DNA from: an uncultured Prevotella sp.
GTDB lineage: Bacteria > Bacteroidota > Bacteroidia > Bacteroidales > Bacteroidaceae
Assembly (NCBI GenBank): GCA_947170725.1
Contig: CAMVUM010000010.1
Coordinates: 20,886 to 84,885 of the forward strand
Length of the DNA stretch: 64,000 nt
Reading direction: 5' to 3'
In this document: in pieces, positions 51,142 to 59,861 of the stretch
Position numbering within the stretch: position 1 is the stretch's first letter
How the letters are laid out: each line of letters starts with the position of its first letter
The notes under the pieces: generated by a model
Database searches by the model: none
Told to the model about the DNA's origin: nothing
What the model saw: the letters and a program-made list of their open reading frames with translations, nothing else
Translations under genes and position numbers: made by a program

Positions 51142-51624
51142 TTATACCGGGTTCATGTTGGGCACAACCTCGCTCAGCGCCTTGACAACTTCTTCTTGTG
51201 CGACGCCCTGACGTATGACGATGAAAATCGTGTCGTCGCCGGCAATCGTTCCGATAATCTGCGGAATGTCGCTGTTGTCGATATTGTATGCGATGCTACT
51301 GGCATATCCCGGCCTTGTCTTTATCACGCCCATGTTTCCCGAGAAGTTTATCGACAGAAAACCTGGAACCTGCATCATTTCCTTGACCTGCGTCGGCGTG
51401 CTCACACGCTTATACATAGTCACATTAGGCAGCACATAGACATAGTTGCCGTTCATTGTCGCGGCCTTTGCAACCTTAAGCTGCTTCAAGTCGCGGCTCA
51501 GCGTGGCCTGCGTCAGTTTGAAGCCTTCGTTCTGCAGCGCCTCCAGCAACTCATCCTGACTACCCAGTTCGCAGCTCGAAATGATCATCCTCAGCGTTTC
51601 CAGTCTGTTCTTCTTTTCCTTCAT
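51142..51624 (-). CDS. argR: Arginine repressor
   Basis: A 160-residue hexameric regulator that binds ARG boxes when arginine is present. The N-terminal winged helix has FKLTQATLSRDLKQLKVAKA. The C-terminal oligomer and arginine-binding domain has IIGTIAGDDTIFIVIR. First gene of the operon. It sits directly behind an ARG box (51633-51646) and a promoter box (51657-51664), so it probably represses itself and the whole operon. Confidence 0.95.
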   Translation of the reverse strand: MKEKKNRLETLRMIISSCELGSQDELLEALQNEGFKLTQATLSRDLKQLKVAKAATMNGNYVYVLPNVTMYKRVSTPTQVKEMMQVPGFLSINFSGNMGVIKTRPGYASSIAYNIDNSDIPQIIGTIAGDDTIFIVIRQGVAQEEVVKALSEVVPNMNPV

Positions 51625-51632
51625 CGTTTTTT

Positions 51633-51646
51633 TGAATATTTATTCA
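51633..51646. promoter_or_regulatory. ARG box (ArgR operator) upstream of argR
   Basis: TGAATATTTATTCA is a perfect match to the classic TGAAT-wwww-ATTCA consensus. It lies between the -7 box and the start codon, so bound ArgR would block early transcription. A weaker second site is at 51688-51708. Confidence 0.75.
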
Positions 51647-51656
51647 GATACGATTG

Positions 51657-51664
51657 CAAAGATA
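51657..51664 (-). promoter_or_regulatory. Promoter -7 box of the arginine operon
   Basis: TATCTTTG on the minus strand, with transcription expected near 51650. Confidence 0.6.
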
Positions 51665-51687
51665 TACATATTTATGCAAACAAACAA

Positions 51688-51708
51688 GTAAAAATGAATA
51701 TTTTTACA
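51688..51708. promoter_or_regulatory. Second possible ArgR site
   Basis: GTAAAAAT-GAAT-ATTTTTAC is a perfect inverted repeat (51688-51707). The string TGAATATTTTTACA inside it matches the ARG consensus except for two bases. It lies upstream of the promoter. Confidence 0.45.
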
Positions 51709-51764
51709 TTAAGAATAGGAATAATTGACGGTGACGGAAAGAATGACCGTCGCTGGCGAAACGA

Positions 51765-52161
51765 AGTGTTAAAAACTCGGAAGTATTCGGACAAATGCCT
51801 CAAAATCCTTGCAATATTCTGAAATTAAAATCCTGTGGCCGCAAATTCGCGAGTTTTGAGCGTGCATCTTTTATTGTCTGAGTGTCAGGACTTTATGGCG
51901 TTTTCTACCGAATTGTGCATCTTTTTGTCGTCTTTTGCTCTACCGTAAGGGCCCCGTTGCCTTCCAACGGTGGCCCCATTGGAAGGCAACGGGGCCACCG
52001 TCATCACGCGAAAGCGGCCCCGCCGCAGAGCCGGGAGAGCCTCCCGACCCCGCCGCAACGTTTCCGTCGACGGAAAACAGTGGCCGGATGTCATGATTTC
52101 AGCCAAGCGGCTCTCCAGAATTTAAATTTTCAAGTGTTAAATTCCGTGATATTATTGTGAC
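51765..52161. repeat. Dispersed 398-bp repeat, copy 2
   Basis: Partner of 3072-3469. The conserved left part runs from AGTGTTAAAAACTCGG to about 51880. The conserved right part runs from GTCATGATTTCAGCC (52090) to 52161. The 9-mer AGTGTTAAA stands at 51765-51773 and 52133-52141. The interior contains an 18-bp perfect inverted repeat, GGCCCCGTTGCCTTCCAA at 51949-51966 with its complement at 51979-51996. The 160 bases after it (52162-52323) hold no gene. Confidence 0.85.
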
Positions 52162-52323
52162 AATGGAAAGATGCTGTCCGCGGTGTTCTCCTAACCTCCC
52201 AAAAGTGGAGTCCCCCGCGGGTAAAGGGATTTTCCGGTTTTGCAACATCCCCCTACAGCATGGTGGCATTTCCCGAACAGCCGTATGCGCTTCCCCGCTT
52301 CTGTACTCCTTCTAAAATGAAAA

Positions 52324-52351
52324 AGAGACGCCATGATATAATGACGTCTCT
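52324..52351 (-). terminator. Terminator of the GH28 gene
   Basis: AGAGACG and CGTCTCT flank a 14-nt loop. On the minus strand TTTTTC follows. Confidence 0.7.
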
Positions 52352-52374
52352 AAAAACAGTTAAACATTCTCCGG

Positions 52375-53703
52375 TCAGTCAACCCTCAGGACCTCCGGCC
52401 GATGGTCGGGTGCGTCGGTGCGCACGACAACATTTTCGAGCGTGACGTTACGGGCGTGGCGGATGAAGAAACCGCTGGCCGGAAGCGTCCCCCACATAGT
52501 CGCCTCGGGATACTCCTTCTCTTTTTCGTCGGCAGGGACGGGTGTCTCTGCGACGCCGCCCGGATGGCAGATCGTGATGTCGCGCAGGCTGACATTCTCC
52601 ACGGGATGGCCCGGCAGACCGGTCACGGAACATCCTGTCGCGCCGGCGCCGCGGACGAAGACATTGCTGACGTGGACACCGTCGATACGGCCGACATGGT
52701 CAATCCGTTGGCCGTCGTAATAGCCGCGGGCACGGTTGGCAAGGCGGACGAAGATGGGCGACTCCGTTCCCTCGACGGTGATGTCGCTGACGATGACATT
52801 CTCAAGGACGCCGCCGTCGACGATTTCGAGCGAGATGGCGGAAATACCGCGTGGCAGTCCGAAGAACTGTGACGACTGGTCGGCCGACGGCTTTACGCAG
52901 ATGCCGCTGATGTTGATGTTGCGGAAGCCGCCGTTGGTCTCCGTGCCGAGCTTGATGGCGTTGCAGTGGCTGCTGACGACACATCCCGTGACGGTGATGT
53001 TCTCGCAGAGGCGCGGCGACGTGCTCTTGAGCGTTATGGCGTCGTCGTCGCTGTCAGCCAGCATGCCGGTGACTACCACGTCGTGGCAACCGTCGAGATC
53101 GAGCGCGTCGTTGTTGTAGTTGTTGCGGTTGAAGACGCGTATGCCGTCGATGCGCACACGGTCGCAAGCCAGATAGTGCTGCATCCAGCATCCGCTGTTC
53201 CTCAGTGTGACGTCCTTGACCGTTATGCCGCGGCCACGGATGAAGCGCAGCAGATGGGGGCGGGTGATGCCCTCGTCGTTCCATGACAACTTTGCGAATG
53301 CTCGGCCGCGGCCGTCGATGGTTCCGTAGCCGTCAATAACGACGTTGTCGACATCGTCGGCATAAACGAGCTGGATTGTCTCGGTCTGCGTGCGCAGCGA
53401 TACATAGTCCGATTTCATCGGACGATAGTCCTCCAGACGGGTGCTTCCGTAGAGCGTCGCACCGTGTTCGAGATGGAGATTGACATTGCTCAGAAGCACG
53501 ATCGTTCCGATTTTATAGTTGCCCGTAGGCACGATGACACGCCCGCCGCCAGCCTTTGAACATTCGTCGATGGCACGCTGGACGGCCTCGGTGCTCAGAC
53601 GTGTTGTGTCGCTGACGGCTCCGTAATTCGTGATGTTATAGTCGGCTGCCATAAGCGGCATGGCGCCGAGGACGATAATCAAGGATAGGATGATTTGTTT
53701 CAT
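52375..53703 (-). CDS. Glycoside hydrolase family 28 (polygalacturonase-like)
   Basis: A 442-residue secreted right-handed beta-helix enzyme that cleaves pectin-type galacturonan. The signal peptide is MKQIILSLIIVLGAMPLMAA. The GH28 catalytic signatures are NDALDLDGCHD, DSDDDAITLKS and the SHCNAIKLGTE histidine/glutamate region. I chose ATG 53703, which opens the signal peptide; an in-frame ATG at 53766 lies inside the 58-bp-arm palindrome. A lone gene, not part of a visible susC/susD locus. The leader runs through the palindrome at 53721-53862. Confidence 0.88.
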   Translation of the reverse strand: MKQIILSLIIVLGAMPLMAADYNITNYGAVSDTTRLSTEAVQRAIDECSKAGGGRVIVPTGNYKIGTIVLLSNVNLHLEHGATLYGSTRLEDYRPMKSDYVSLRTQTETIQLVYADDVDNVVIDGYGTIDGRGRAFAKLSWNDEGITRPHLLRFIRGRGITVKDVTLRNSGCWMQHYLACDRVRIDGIRVFNRNNYNNDALDLDGCHDVVVTGMLADSDDDAITLKSTSPRLCENITVTGCVVSSHCNAIKLGTETNGGFRNINISGICVKPSADQSSQFFGLPRGISAISLEIVDGGVLENVIVSDITVEGTESPIFVRLANRARGYYDGQRIDHVGRIDGVHVSNVFVRGAGATGCSVTGLPGHPVENVSLRDITICHPGGVAETPVPADEKEKEYPEATMWGTLPASGFFIRHARNVTLENVVVRTDAPDHRPEVLRVD

Positions 53704-53720
53704 AATCTTTAAGTTTGTTT

Positions 53721-53862
53721 TTAAGTTAAGAGTAAAGAGTGCAGAGTGAAGAGGTGTGATTACCATTAAGGGATGACTTGGAGTAAAAACAAGAGTGAAG
53801 CAGCAGTCATCCCTTAATGGTAATCACACCTCTTCACTCTGCACTCTTAACTCTTAACTTAA
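53721..53862. repeat. Inverted repeat with 58-bp arms
   Basis: Arms 53721-53778 and 53805-53862 are complementary at 57 of 58 positions around a 26-nt spacer. Each arm starts outside with TTAAGTTAAGAG and ends inside with ATTAAGGGATGACT. The structure lies between the OPT stop (53874) and the GH28 start (53703). Transcribed, it would form a very stable hairpin. No target duplication is seen at its borders. Confidence 0.9.
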
Positions 53863-53873
53863 GACCATAACTC

Positions 53874-55862
53874 TTACTTCACTTTCGTTGCTCTGATGAA
53901 GTATGCTATCAGCAGGACATAAGCCACGAGCGAGCACAACTCGGACATCGGGTTGGCCCACCATGCGTCATACTCAAAGCTGACACCGCCGAAGCGCAGA
54001 ATGGCACTCACGACGCCCATCAGCGCACCGCCGGCGATAAAGCCCGAAGCAATCAGATTGCCCATCTCGCCGCGCTCACTGTTCGTCTTCTCGTCCTTCG
54101 TGCGGGTCGTGACATACCAGTTGATGGCACCTCCGACGACGAGCGGCACGTTAAGCTCCATCGGGATGAACATACCGAGGGCAAAGGCTAAGGCCGGAAT
54201 CTTGAACCACGTGAGGACAATTGCCAGCACGGCGCCGATGCCGTAGAGTATCCACGGAGCGCCGATGCCGTTCATCAGCGGGTCGATGACAGCAGCCATG
54301 GCGTTGGCCTGCGGCGCTGCGAGCTGGCCACTGGCGAAACCGTAGGTCTCGTTCAGAAGCATCATGACACCGCCGACGGTAGCCGCGGAGACAAGCGTGC
54401 CGAGGAACTTCCATGACTCCTGCTTGCGCGGGGTTGTGCCGAGCCAATAGCCGATTTTCAGGTCGGTGATGAATGAGCCGGCCATTGACAATGCCGTGCA
54501 GACAACACCGCCCATTATCAGCGCAGCCACCATGCCGCCGGTACCTTTAAGACCGACGCCCACCATGACGACCGAAGCCAGAATGAGCGTCATCAGCGTC
54601 ATGCCCGACACGGGATTGCTGCCGACAATGGCGATGGCGTTGGCCGCCACAGTCGTGAAGAGGAAGGCTATCACGGCCACAAGCACGATGGCCACAAGGG
54701 CAAAGAGCATGTTGCCGTCCATGACGCCGAACCAGAAGAAAAGGAAGGTTATGATGATTGTGGCGATGGAAGCGATGGCTATGAAGCGGAATGAGATGTC
54801 ACGCTGTGTGCGCAGCTGCGCTTTGCCGTCGCCGGCGTTGCCGCCCTTCATCTCGCGTGCAGCCAGACTGACGGCGCCCTTGATGATACTCCACGACTTG
54901 ATGATACCGATGATGCCGGCCATGGCGATGGCACCGATGCCTATCGACTTGCCGTAGGAACGGAAAATTTCCTCCGGACTCATCTCGCCCACGGTCTTCG
55001 TAATCGTCGGGTCCCAGGCGTTGAGCACGGCGTCGTGGAAAACAATCGACATGCCCGGAACTACCAGCCACCACACGGCCAAAGAGCCGAGACAGATGAT
55101 GAGCGCGTATTTGAGACCGACAATATATCCCAGACCGAGCACGGCGGCTCCCGTGTTGACCTTGAAGACGAGCTTGGCACGCTCGGCCAGTGTCTCACCG
55201 ACACCCACCATGCGCGACGTCACGTTCTCGTTCCACCATCCGAAGGTGGCCACGATGAAGTCGTAGAGTCCTCCTACAAGTCCGGCCAGAAGCAGAGGCT
55301 TGGCCTGATTGCCGCCCTTGGCTCCGCTGACGAGCACCTGAGTGGTGGCCGTTGCTTCGGGGAAGGGGTATTTTCCGTGCATGTCGCTGACGAAATACTT
55401 GCGGAACGGGATGAGAAACAATATGCCGATGATACCGCCGAGAAGCGACGATATGAATATCTTGATGAACGATGCGCTCATCTCGGGATACTTGGCTTGC
55501 AGGATGTAGATGGCCGGCAGGGTGAATATCGCACCCGCCACAACCGCACCGGAACAGGCACCGATGCTCTGGATGATGACATTCTCGCCCAACGCACGGT
55601 TGCGCTTGGCGGCCGCCGAAACGCCGACGGCGATGATTGCGATGGGAATTGCGGCCTCGAAAACCTGTCCCACCTTCAGGCCGAGGTAGGCTGCGGCGGC
55701 CGAAAACAGCATGGCCATCAGCACTCCCCACGTCACTGACCATGCGTTGACCTCGGGATACTGTTCCCGAGGGCTCATCATCGGCTCATAATTTTCTCCT
55801 TCGTGCAGCTCGCGGAAAGCGTTCTCCGGCAGCTGCATCATGTCTTTTTCGTCTTTTTTCAT
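53874..55862 (-). CDS. OPT family oligopeptide transporter
   Basis: A 662-residue membrane protein of the OPT superfamily. Some members take up peptides, others iron-chelate complexes. About 14-16 membrane segments are present. Family strings include REQYPEVNAWSVTWGVLMAM near the N-terminus, SIGACSGAVVAGAIFTLPAI, and the late AINWYVTTRTKDEKTNSERGE. The substrate is unknown. The C_GCAxxG gene ends 47 bases before it on the minus strand, so the two may be co-transcribed. Confidence 0.88.
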   Translation of the reverse strand: MKKDEKDMMQLPENAFRELHEGENYEPMMSPREQYPEVNAWSVTWGVLMAMLFSAAAAYLGLKVGQVFEAAIPIAIIAVGVSAAAKRNRALGENVIIQSIGACSGAVVAGAIFTLPAIYILQAKYPEMSASFIKIFISSLLGGIIGILFLIPFRKYFVSDMHGKYPFPEATATTQVLVSGAKGGNQAKPLLLAGLVGGLYDFIVATFGWWNENVTSRMVGVGETLAERAKLVFKVNTGAAVLGLGYIVGLKYALIICLGSLAVWWLVVPGMSIVFHDAVLNAWDPTITKTVGEMSPEEIFRSYGKSIGIGAIAMAGIIGIIKSWSIIKGAVSLAAREMKGGNAGDGKAQLRTQRDISFRFIAIASIATIIITFLFFWFGVMDGNMLFALVAIVLVAVIAFLFTTVAANAIAIVGSNPVSGMTLMTLILASVVMVGVGLKGTGGMVAALIMGGVVCTALSMAGSFITDLKIGYWLGTTPRKQESWKFLGTLVSAATVGGVMMLLNETYGFASGQLAAPQANAMAAVIDPLMNGIGAPWILYGIGAVLAIVLTWFKIPALAFALGMFIPMELNVPLVVGGAINWYVTTRTKDEKTNSERGEMGNLIASGFIAGGALMGVVSAILRFGGVSFEYDAWWANPMSELCSLVAYVLLIAYFIRATKVK

Positions 55863-55909
55863 TATCTGTTGTTGTTTTGTTTCAGCTTTGTTTTTAATTT
55901 ACGCTTGCT

Positions 55910-56416
55910 TTATCCGATAGAGGCCTGTTCCTTCCGGCCGTTTTGCTTTTGCTCCAGATAGTCGGCAAAAATCCTCGCCGCCGCCACAACCTGCTTGACA
56001 CAGGGCCGCGTGCGGTAGTATTCGGCCGTGCGTTCGCTGGCTTCATAGCTCAGCGGGGCGTCGCGCTTGAGCTTCAGAAGCTCTGAGCAGACAAGCGTTC
56101 CGTAGAGTTCGCGGAACTCGCCCATCAGCTGCTGAACCACCCTATAGTTCTCCGATTTGCCCTCACGGTCGCCCGCCACGGCCGAACCGCAGTCCATTCC
56201 GGCCAGCACGGCCATGCCGCAGGCCGCCCCGCAGGTCATTCTCATGCGACCGATGCCGCCACCCAAACCCGCACTGACCTTCAATGCCTGCTCCTCTGTG
56301 TAACCGTAGAGGTCGGCAAAGGCCGCCACGACGGACTGGGAACAGTTGTATCCGGCCATGAAAAGCTCTTCGGAGCGGCGCACCCGGTCACTATAATCAC
56401 TCTTCTTCGATTCCAT
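55910..56416 (-). CDS. C_GCAxxG_C_C family protein
   Basis: A 168-residue protein of a redox-linked family of unknown activity. The cysteine pattern is clear: YNCSQSV near residue 25, then TCGAACGMAVLAGMDCGSAV, later CSELLKL and PCVKQVV. Such proteins may carry a metal or iron-sulfur centre. I chose ATG 56416 (MESKKSDYSDR), not the frame's far ATG at 56461, which lies in the terminator hairpin of ispG. It precedes the OPT transporter. Confidence 0.78.
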   Translation of the reverse strand: MESKKSDYSDRVRRSEELFMAGYNCSQSVVAAFADLYGYTEEQALKVSAGLGGGIGRMRMTCGAACGMAVLAGMDCGSAVAGDREGKSENYRVVQQLMGEFRELYGTLVCSELLKLKRDAPLSYEASERTAEYYRTRPCVKQVVAAARIFADYLEQKQNGRKEQASIG

Positions 56417-56452
56417 ACAGATGTCTGTTATGATTGTTTCATATAACACAAA

Positions 56453-56491
56453 GACTTCCATCGGGAGTCCTCATGAATCCCAATGGAAGTC
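56453..56491 (-). terminator. Terminator after ispG
   Basis: GACTTCCAT and ATGGAAGTC, with inner CGGGA/TCCC pairing, form a hairpin 11 bases after the ispG stop. On the minus strand CTTTGTGTT follows. Confidence 0.55.
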
Positions 56492-56501
56492 CGTAAAATA
56501 T

Positions 56502-58418
56502 TTATCTTGCGTCGGAGGCAATCAGTTCGAGCAGCCTTTCGACGGCCTCTGCCTCGGGTATGTTCTTCGCCACGCACTCTTGCCTGCGGTACAGGGATAT
56601 CCGTCCGCGTCCCGCACCGACGTAACCGTAGTCGGCATCGGCCATCTCGCCAGGCCCATTGACGATACATCCCATGATACCTATCTTCAGTCCCTTCATG
56701 TGAGCCGTTGCAGCCTTGATGCGGGCGATGGTCGAGCGCAGGTCGTAGAGCGTGCGGCCGCAGCCCGGGCAGCTGATATATTCGGTCTTGGAAGTGCGCA
56801 AGCGGGCGGCCTGGAGTATTCCGAAAGCCGTGTCGCAGATGTCTTGCGCGTCAAGCTCGCCGTCGTTCATCAGCCAGATGCCGTCGCAAAGACCGTCGAA
56901 CATCAGTGCTCCCATGTCGGCGGCGGCCTCCAACTGAAAATCGCTCTTGACTTCGGCACCGTTCTTCTTCTCTTCTGAACCATGCCGGTACATCTGACAG
57001 ATGACCACGGGATTGGTCAGTCCCGCCGCCGTCATCTCGTGAATGAGTGCACGCTGCTCTCCCAAACGGTTCCGATGGTTGCTCATGCAGACCACAACGA
57101 CCTCCGGATGGGCTTTCAGACAAGCCGCATACTCCTCTGCCGGAACGCCATACTGGAGCACAAGGAACTTCACGTCGGCCTTGACGCTGCCTATGAACGG
57201 CATGGCGGTGTGTGGAAAGATTGGATAGAAAGAATCATTGGAAGGTATGCGGACGAAGGTATCGAAGTCCACAATATACTTACACCCGGGCACAGGACTG
57301 TCGGGCAGTTTTCCACCTATATATATATAGTCCGGCATAACGTTCACCTCCTTTGCTTCATCAGAAACCATACTGTCTTCCGCTTCAGAAGCAGTTCTTC
57401 CCACCTTGGATGGGTTGATGGAGGGGCCTACTACGACCGGCACATTGCTGCCGCCGATATTCGCCACGGCCCTGGTCACGCGACGTTCCGGACGGAGCCA
57501 GTCGAATCCGGCATAAGGTTCAGCCGGAATCATGGTGTGGCCGGCACGCTGTGAGATGTAGTCGACGAGGTGACGGGCAACCGGAATCTCGGCCTCAGGC
57601 TCCTCACTGAGTGACACGCGGATGGTGTCACCAATGCCGTCGGCGAGCAGTGCACCGATGCCTACGGCACTCTTGATGCGCCCGTCTTCGCCCTCACCAG
57701 CCTCAGTGACCCCCAAGTGGAGCGGATAGTTCATGCCCTCGCGCTCCATTGCGTCGACGAGCAGGCGGACCGAGCGAACCATGACGACGGTGTTGCTGGC
57801 CTTGATGGATATGACAACGTCGTCAAACCGCTCGCGATGGCAGATGCGCAGGAATTCCATGCAGCTCTCCACTATGCCCTCCGGAGTGTCGCCATAACGC
57901 GACATAATGCGGTCGGAAAGCGAACCGTGGTTCACTCCGATGCGTATGGCCGTGCCGTGGTCGCGGCATATCTGCAGGAACGGAACGAAGCGCTTCTCTA
58001 TCTTCTCCAGTTCGGCGGCATATTCCTCGTCGGTATATTCCAGCTGACGGAATGTCCGGGCCGGGTCGACGTAGTTGCCGGGGTTTATGCGCACTTTTCC
58101 GGCGTACAACGCAGCCACGTCGGCCACGTTGGGATTGAAGTGAACATCGGCCACTATGGGTGCGTCATAACCCTCGGCACGCAACCGGTCGCCGATATTC
58201 CTCAGGTTCTCGGCCTCACGGACGCCCTGCGTGGTGAGCCGTACATATTCTCCGCCAGCGTCTATGATGCGTTCCGCCTGTGCCACCGAACCGTCAGTGT
58301 CGGTAGTCGGCGTGGTGGTCATGGACTGTATGCGTATCGGATTGTCACCGCCGAGTGGCGTATTGCCAATCCGGACAACAGAAGACTGGCGTCGGGTATA
58401 GTTGAACAAGTCTGTCAT
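56502..58418 (-). CDS. ispG: 4-hydroxy-3-methylbut-2-enyl diphosphate synthase (long form)
   Basis: A 638-residue [4Fe-4S] enzyme making HMBPP from MEcPP, the step before IspH. The TIM-barrel part opens RIGNTPLGGDNPIRIQSMTTTPTTD. A long central insertion (about residues 275-530) is shared with Bacteroidetes, Chlamydia and plant enzymes. The cluster region has ISCPGCGRTLYDL and GIMGCIVNGPGEM. I chose ATG 58418 (MTDLFNYTRR). It follows purE by 41 bases, a pairing often seen in Bacteroidetes. Confidence 0.95.
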   Translation of the reverse strand: MTDLFNYTRRQSSVVRIGNTPLGGDNPIRIQSMTTTPTTDTDGSVAQAERIIDAGGEYVRLTTQGVREAENLRNIGDRLRAEGYDAPIVADVHFNPNVADVAALYAGKVRINPGNYVDPARTFRQLEYTDEEYAAELEKIEKRFVPFLQICRDHGTAIRIGVNHGSLSDRIMSRYGDTPEGIVESCMEFLRICHRERFDDVVISIKASNTVVMVRSVRLLVDAMEREGMNYPLHLGVTEAGEGEDGRIKSAVGIGALLADGIGDTIRVSLSEEPEAEIPVARHLVDYISQRAGHTMIPAEPYAGFDWLRPERRVTRAVANIGGSNVPVVVGPSINPSKVGRTASEAEDSMVSDEAKEVNVMPDYIYIGGKLPDSPVPGCKYIVDFDTFVRIPSNDSFYPIFPHTAMPFIGSVKADVKFLVLQYGVPAEEYAACLKAHPEVVVVCMSNHRNRLGEQRALIHEMTAAGLTNPVVICQMYRHGSEEKKNGAEVKSDFQLEAAADMGALMFDGLCDGIWLMNDGELDAQDICDTAFGILQAARLRTSKTEYISCPGCGRTLYDLRSTIARIKAATAHMKGLKIGIMGCIVNGPGEMADADYGYVGAGRGRISLYRRQECVAKNIPEAEAVERLLELIASDAR

Positions 58419-58459
58419 AATTCTTAGTGATGAGCGAAGAACTCTCACGTAACCATTTC

Positions 58460-58966
58460 TTAATTGGTTTTAAACTCATATTTCACTTCAGCCAAATCCC
58501 TGTTGGCCTTCTCTATCTTCTCTTTCAGTCCGTCCTTGAACTCTTTGAGGCGGGCGGCCAATGCTTCGTCGGACAGTGCCATCATCTCTACGGCCAGTAT
58601 GGCGGCGTTCTGTGCACCGTTCACACCGACGGTAGCAACGGGGATTCCGGGAGGCATCTGAATGATGCTGAGCATGGCGTCCAATCCGTCGAGCATTCCC
58701 TTGATGGGCACACCGATGACCGGAAGCGTTGTCGAGGCTGCAATGACACCGGGCAATGCAGCAGCCATGCCGGCGCCGGCTATAATGACTTTCACACCAC
58801 GCTCCTTTGCACCACGGGCGAACTCCTCAACGGCGTCGGGAGTGCGGTGGGCGGAAAGGGCATTAACTTCAAACGGTACCTGCATATCGTTAAGAAACTT
58901 GCAGGCTTTTTCCATTACGGGCAGGTCACTTGTGCTGCCCATGATTATACTTACTGATGGTTTCAT
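58460..58966 (-). CDS. purE: 5-(carboxyamino)imidazole ribonucleotide mutase
   Basis: A 168-residue class I PurE. It moves the carboxyl group of N5-CAIR to give CAIR in purine synthesis. Signatures: VSIIMGSTSDLP, SAHRTPD with His40, GAGMAAALPGV, GVPI and MPPGIPVATVGVNGAQNAA. Length is typical. purK is not nearby. It is transcribed with ispG. Confidence 0.96.
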   Translation of the reverse strand: MKPSVSIIMGSTSDLPVMEKACKFLNDMQVPFEVNALSAHRTPDAVEEFARGAKERGVKVIIAGAGMAAALPGVIAASTTLPVIGVPIKGMLDGLDAMLSIIQMPPGIPVATVGVNGAQNAAILAVEMMALSDEALAARLKEFKDGLKEKIEKANRDLAEVKYEFKTN

Positions 58967-58990
58967 AATTTATTTTTTTAGGAGTTAAAA

Positions 58991-59016
58991 GGAGTTATCG
59001 CTACCTGCGGTCGCTC
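58991..59016. repeat. Short dispersed repeat (26 bp), copy 2
   Basis: It matches 4429-4454 at 24 of 26 positions, including CCTGCGGTCGCTC. It lies just upstream of purE. Confidence 0.5.
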
Positions 59017-59115
59017 AGGAATAATAGCCAATAGCTTACCAAAGTATTCAATTTATTCACCCCGTAGGCGCCCTACCCTTGGGGATGGCCGTGATGGGGA
59101 TTCGGAAGGGCCTGT

Positions 59116-59859
59116 CTAATTGACCAATATCGTCACAGCCGAACATACGGTTCCGATACAGAAGCCGCCGACCACCTGAGAGAGAGAGTTCTGCCGCAAC
59201 ATCATGCGGCTGGAGCCTAACACACCGGCCAAAAGGAAAACCACACAGAGCCACCAAACCGGATTGAACCCGAATATCTCGGCGAACGAGAATAACGCTC
59301 CCGCCACACCGCCGATTGCCGCCGTATGTATACTTATCTTCCACCACGCATTGACCAGCGCGCAAACAATCTGTATGACCAGCGCCGCAATGACTATGCT
59401 GCCCATGAAATGGGGTATGTGCATTCGTTCCATGAAATAGACACACAAGAAATAGCACATGATGGAAATAACGTATGGAACCATACGCCGCTCTTTATGT
59501 TCAAGTTCCGCAAGCCTCCATCCCTGACCGCGGCGGTAAAGGCGAATGAGCGCCGTGGGCATCACCACGGTGAAGAAGCCGACTATCGCCAGCACCACCG
59601 CCTTGTAGGCCAGCGGCAGCAGGCTCAGATAGCTGAAAACGAAGAGCGCGATCAGCCCCACCAGCGGCAGGTAGAACGGAATGAAGAGCAGGCTGAGCAG
59701 CCTTGCCGCCATAATCATCTTCTTGGTCCGTGAACTTCCCGGTACTCTCAGATTCTGGATCTGCCGGTCATTATTGTTGTTCTGCATTTTAGTCATCAAG
59801 GTTTTTAACGGGGTATCACCCTTCATCACATTCCCTTCCGGACATTTACGGCTTGTCAT
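59116..59859 (-). CDS. PAP2-like membrane protein
   Basis: A 247-residue protein with about six membrane segments from residue 50 on, after a polar N-terminus. The second half shows a degenerate PAP2 phosphatase pattern: the SIHTAAIGG segment in place of PSGH, and SSRMMLRQNSLSQVVGGFCIG for the SR...H block, where the usual His is Asn. Activity is therefore uncertain; lipid binding or a non-enzymatic role is possible. Its ATG comes two bases after the rpoN stop, so it is translated with rpoN. Internal starts at residues 12 and 22 are possible. Confidence 0.6.
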   Translation of the reverse strand: MTSRKCPEGNVMKGDTPLKTLMTKMQNNNNDRQIQNLRVPGSSRTKKMIMAARLLSLLFIPFYLPLVGLIALFVFSYLSLLPLAYKAVVLAIVGFFTVVMPTALIRLYRRGQGWRLAELEHKERRMVPYVISIMCYFLCVYFMERMHIPHFMGSIVIAALVIQIVCALVNAWWKISIHTAAIGGVAGALFSFAEIFGFNPVWWLCVVFLLAGVLGSSRMMLRQNSLSQVVGGFCIGTVCSAVTILVN

Positions 59860-59861
59860 TG

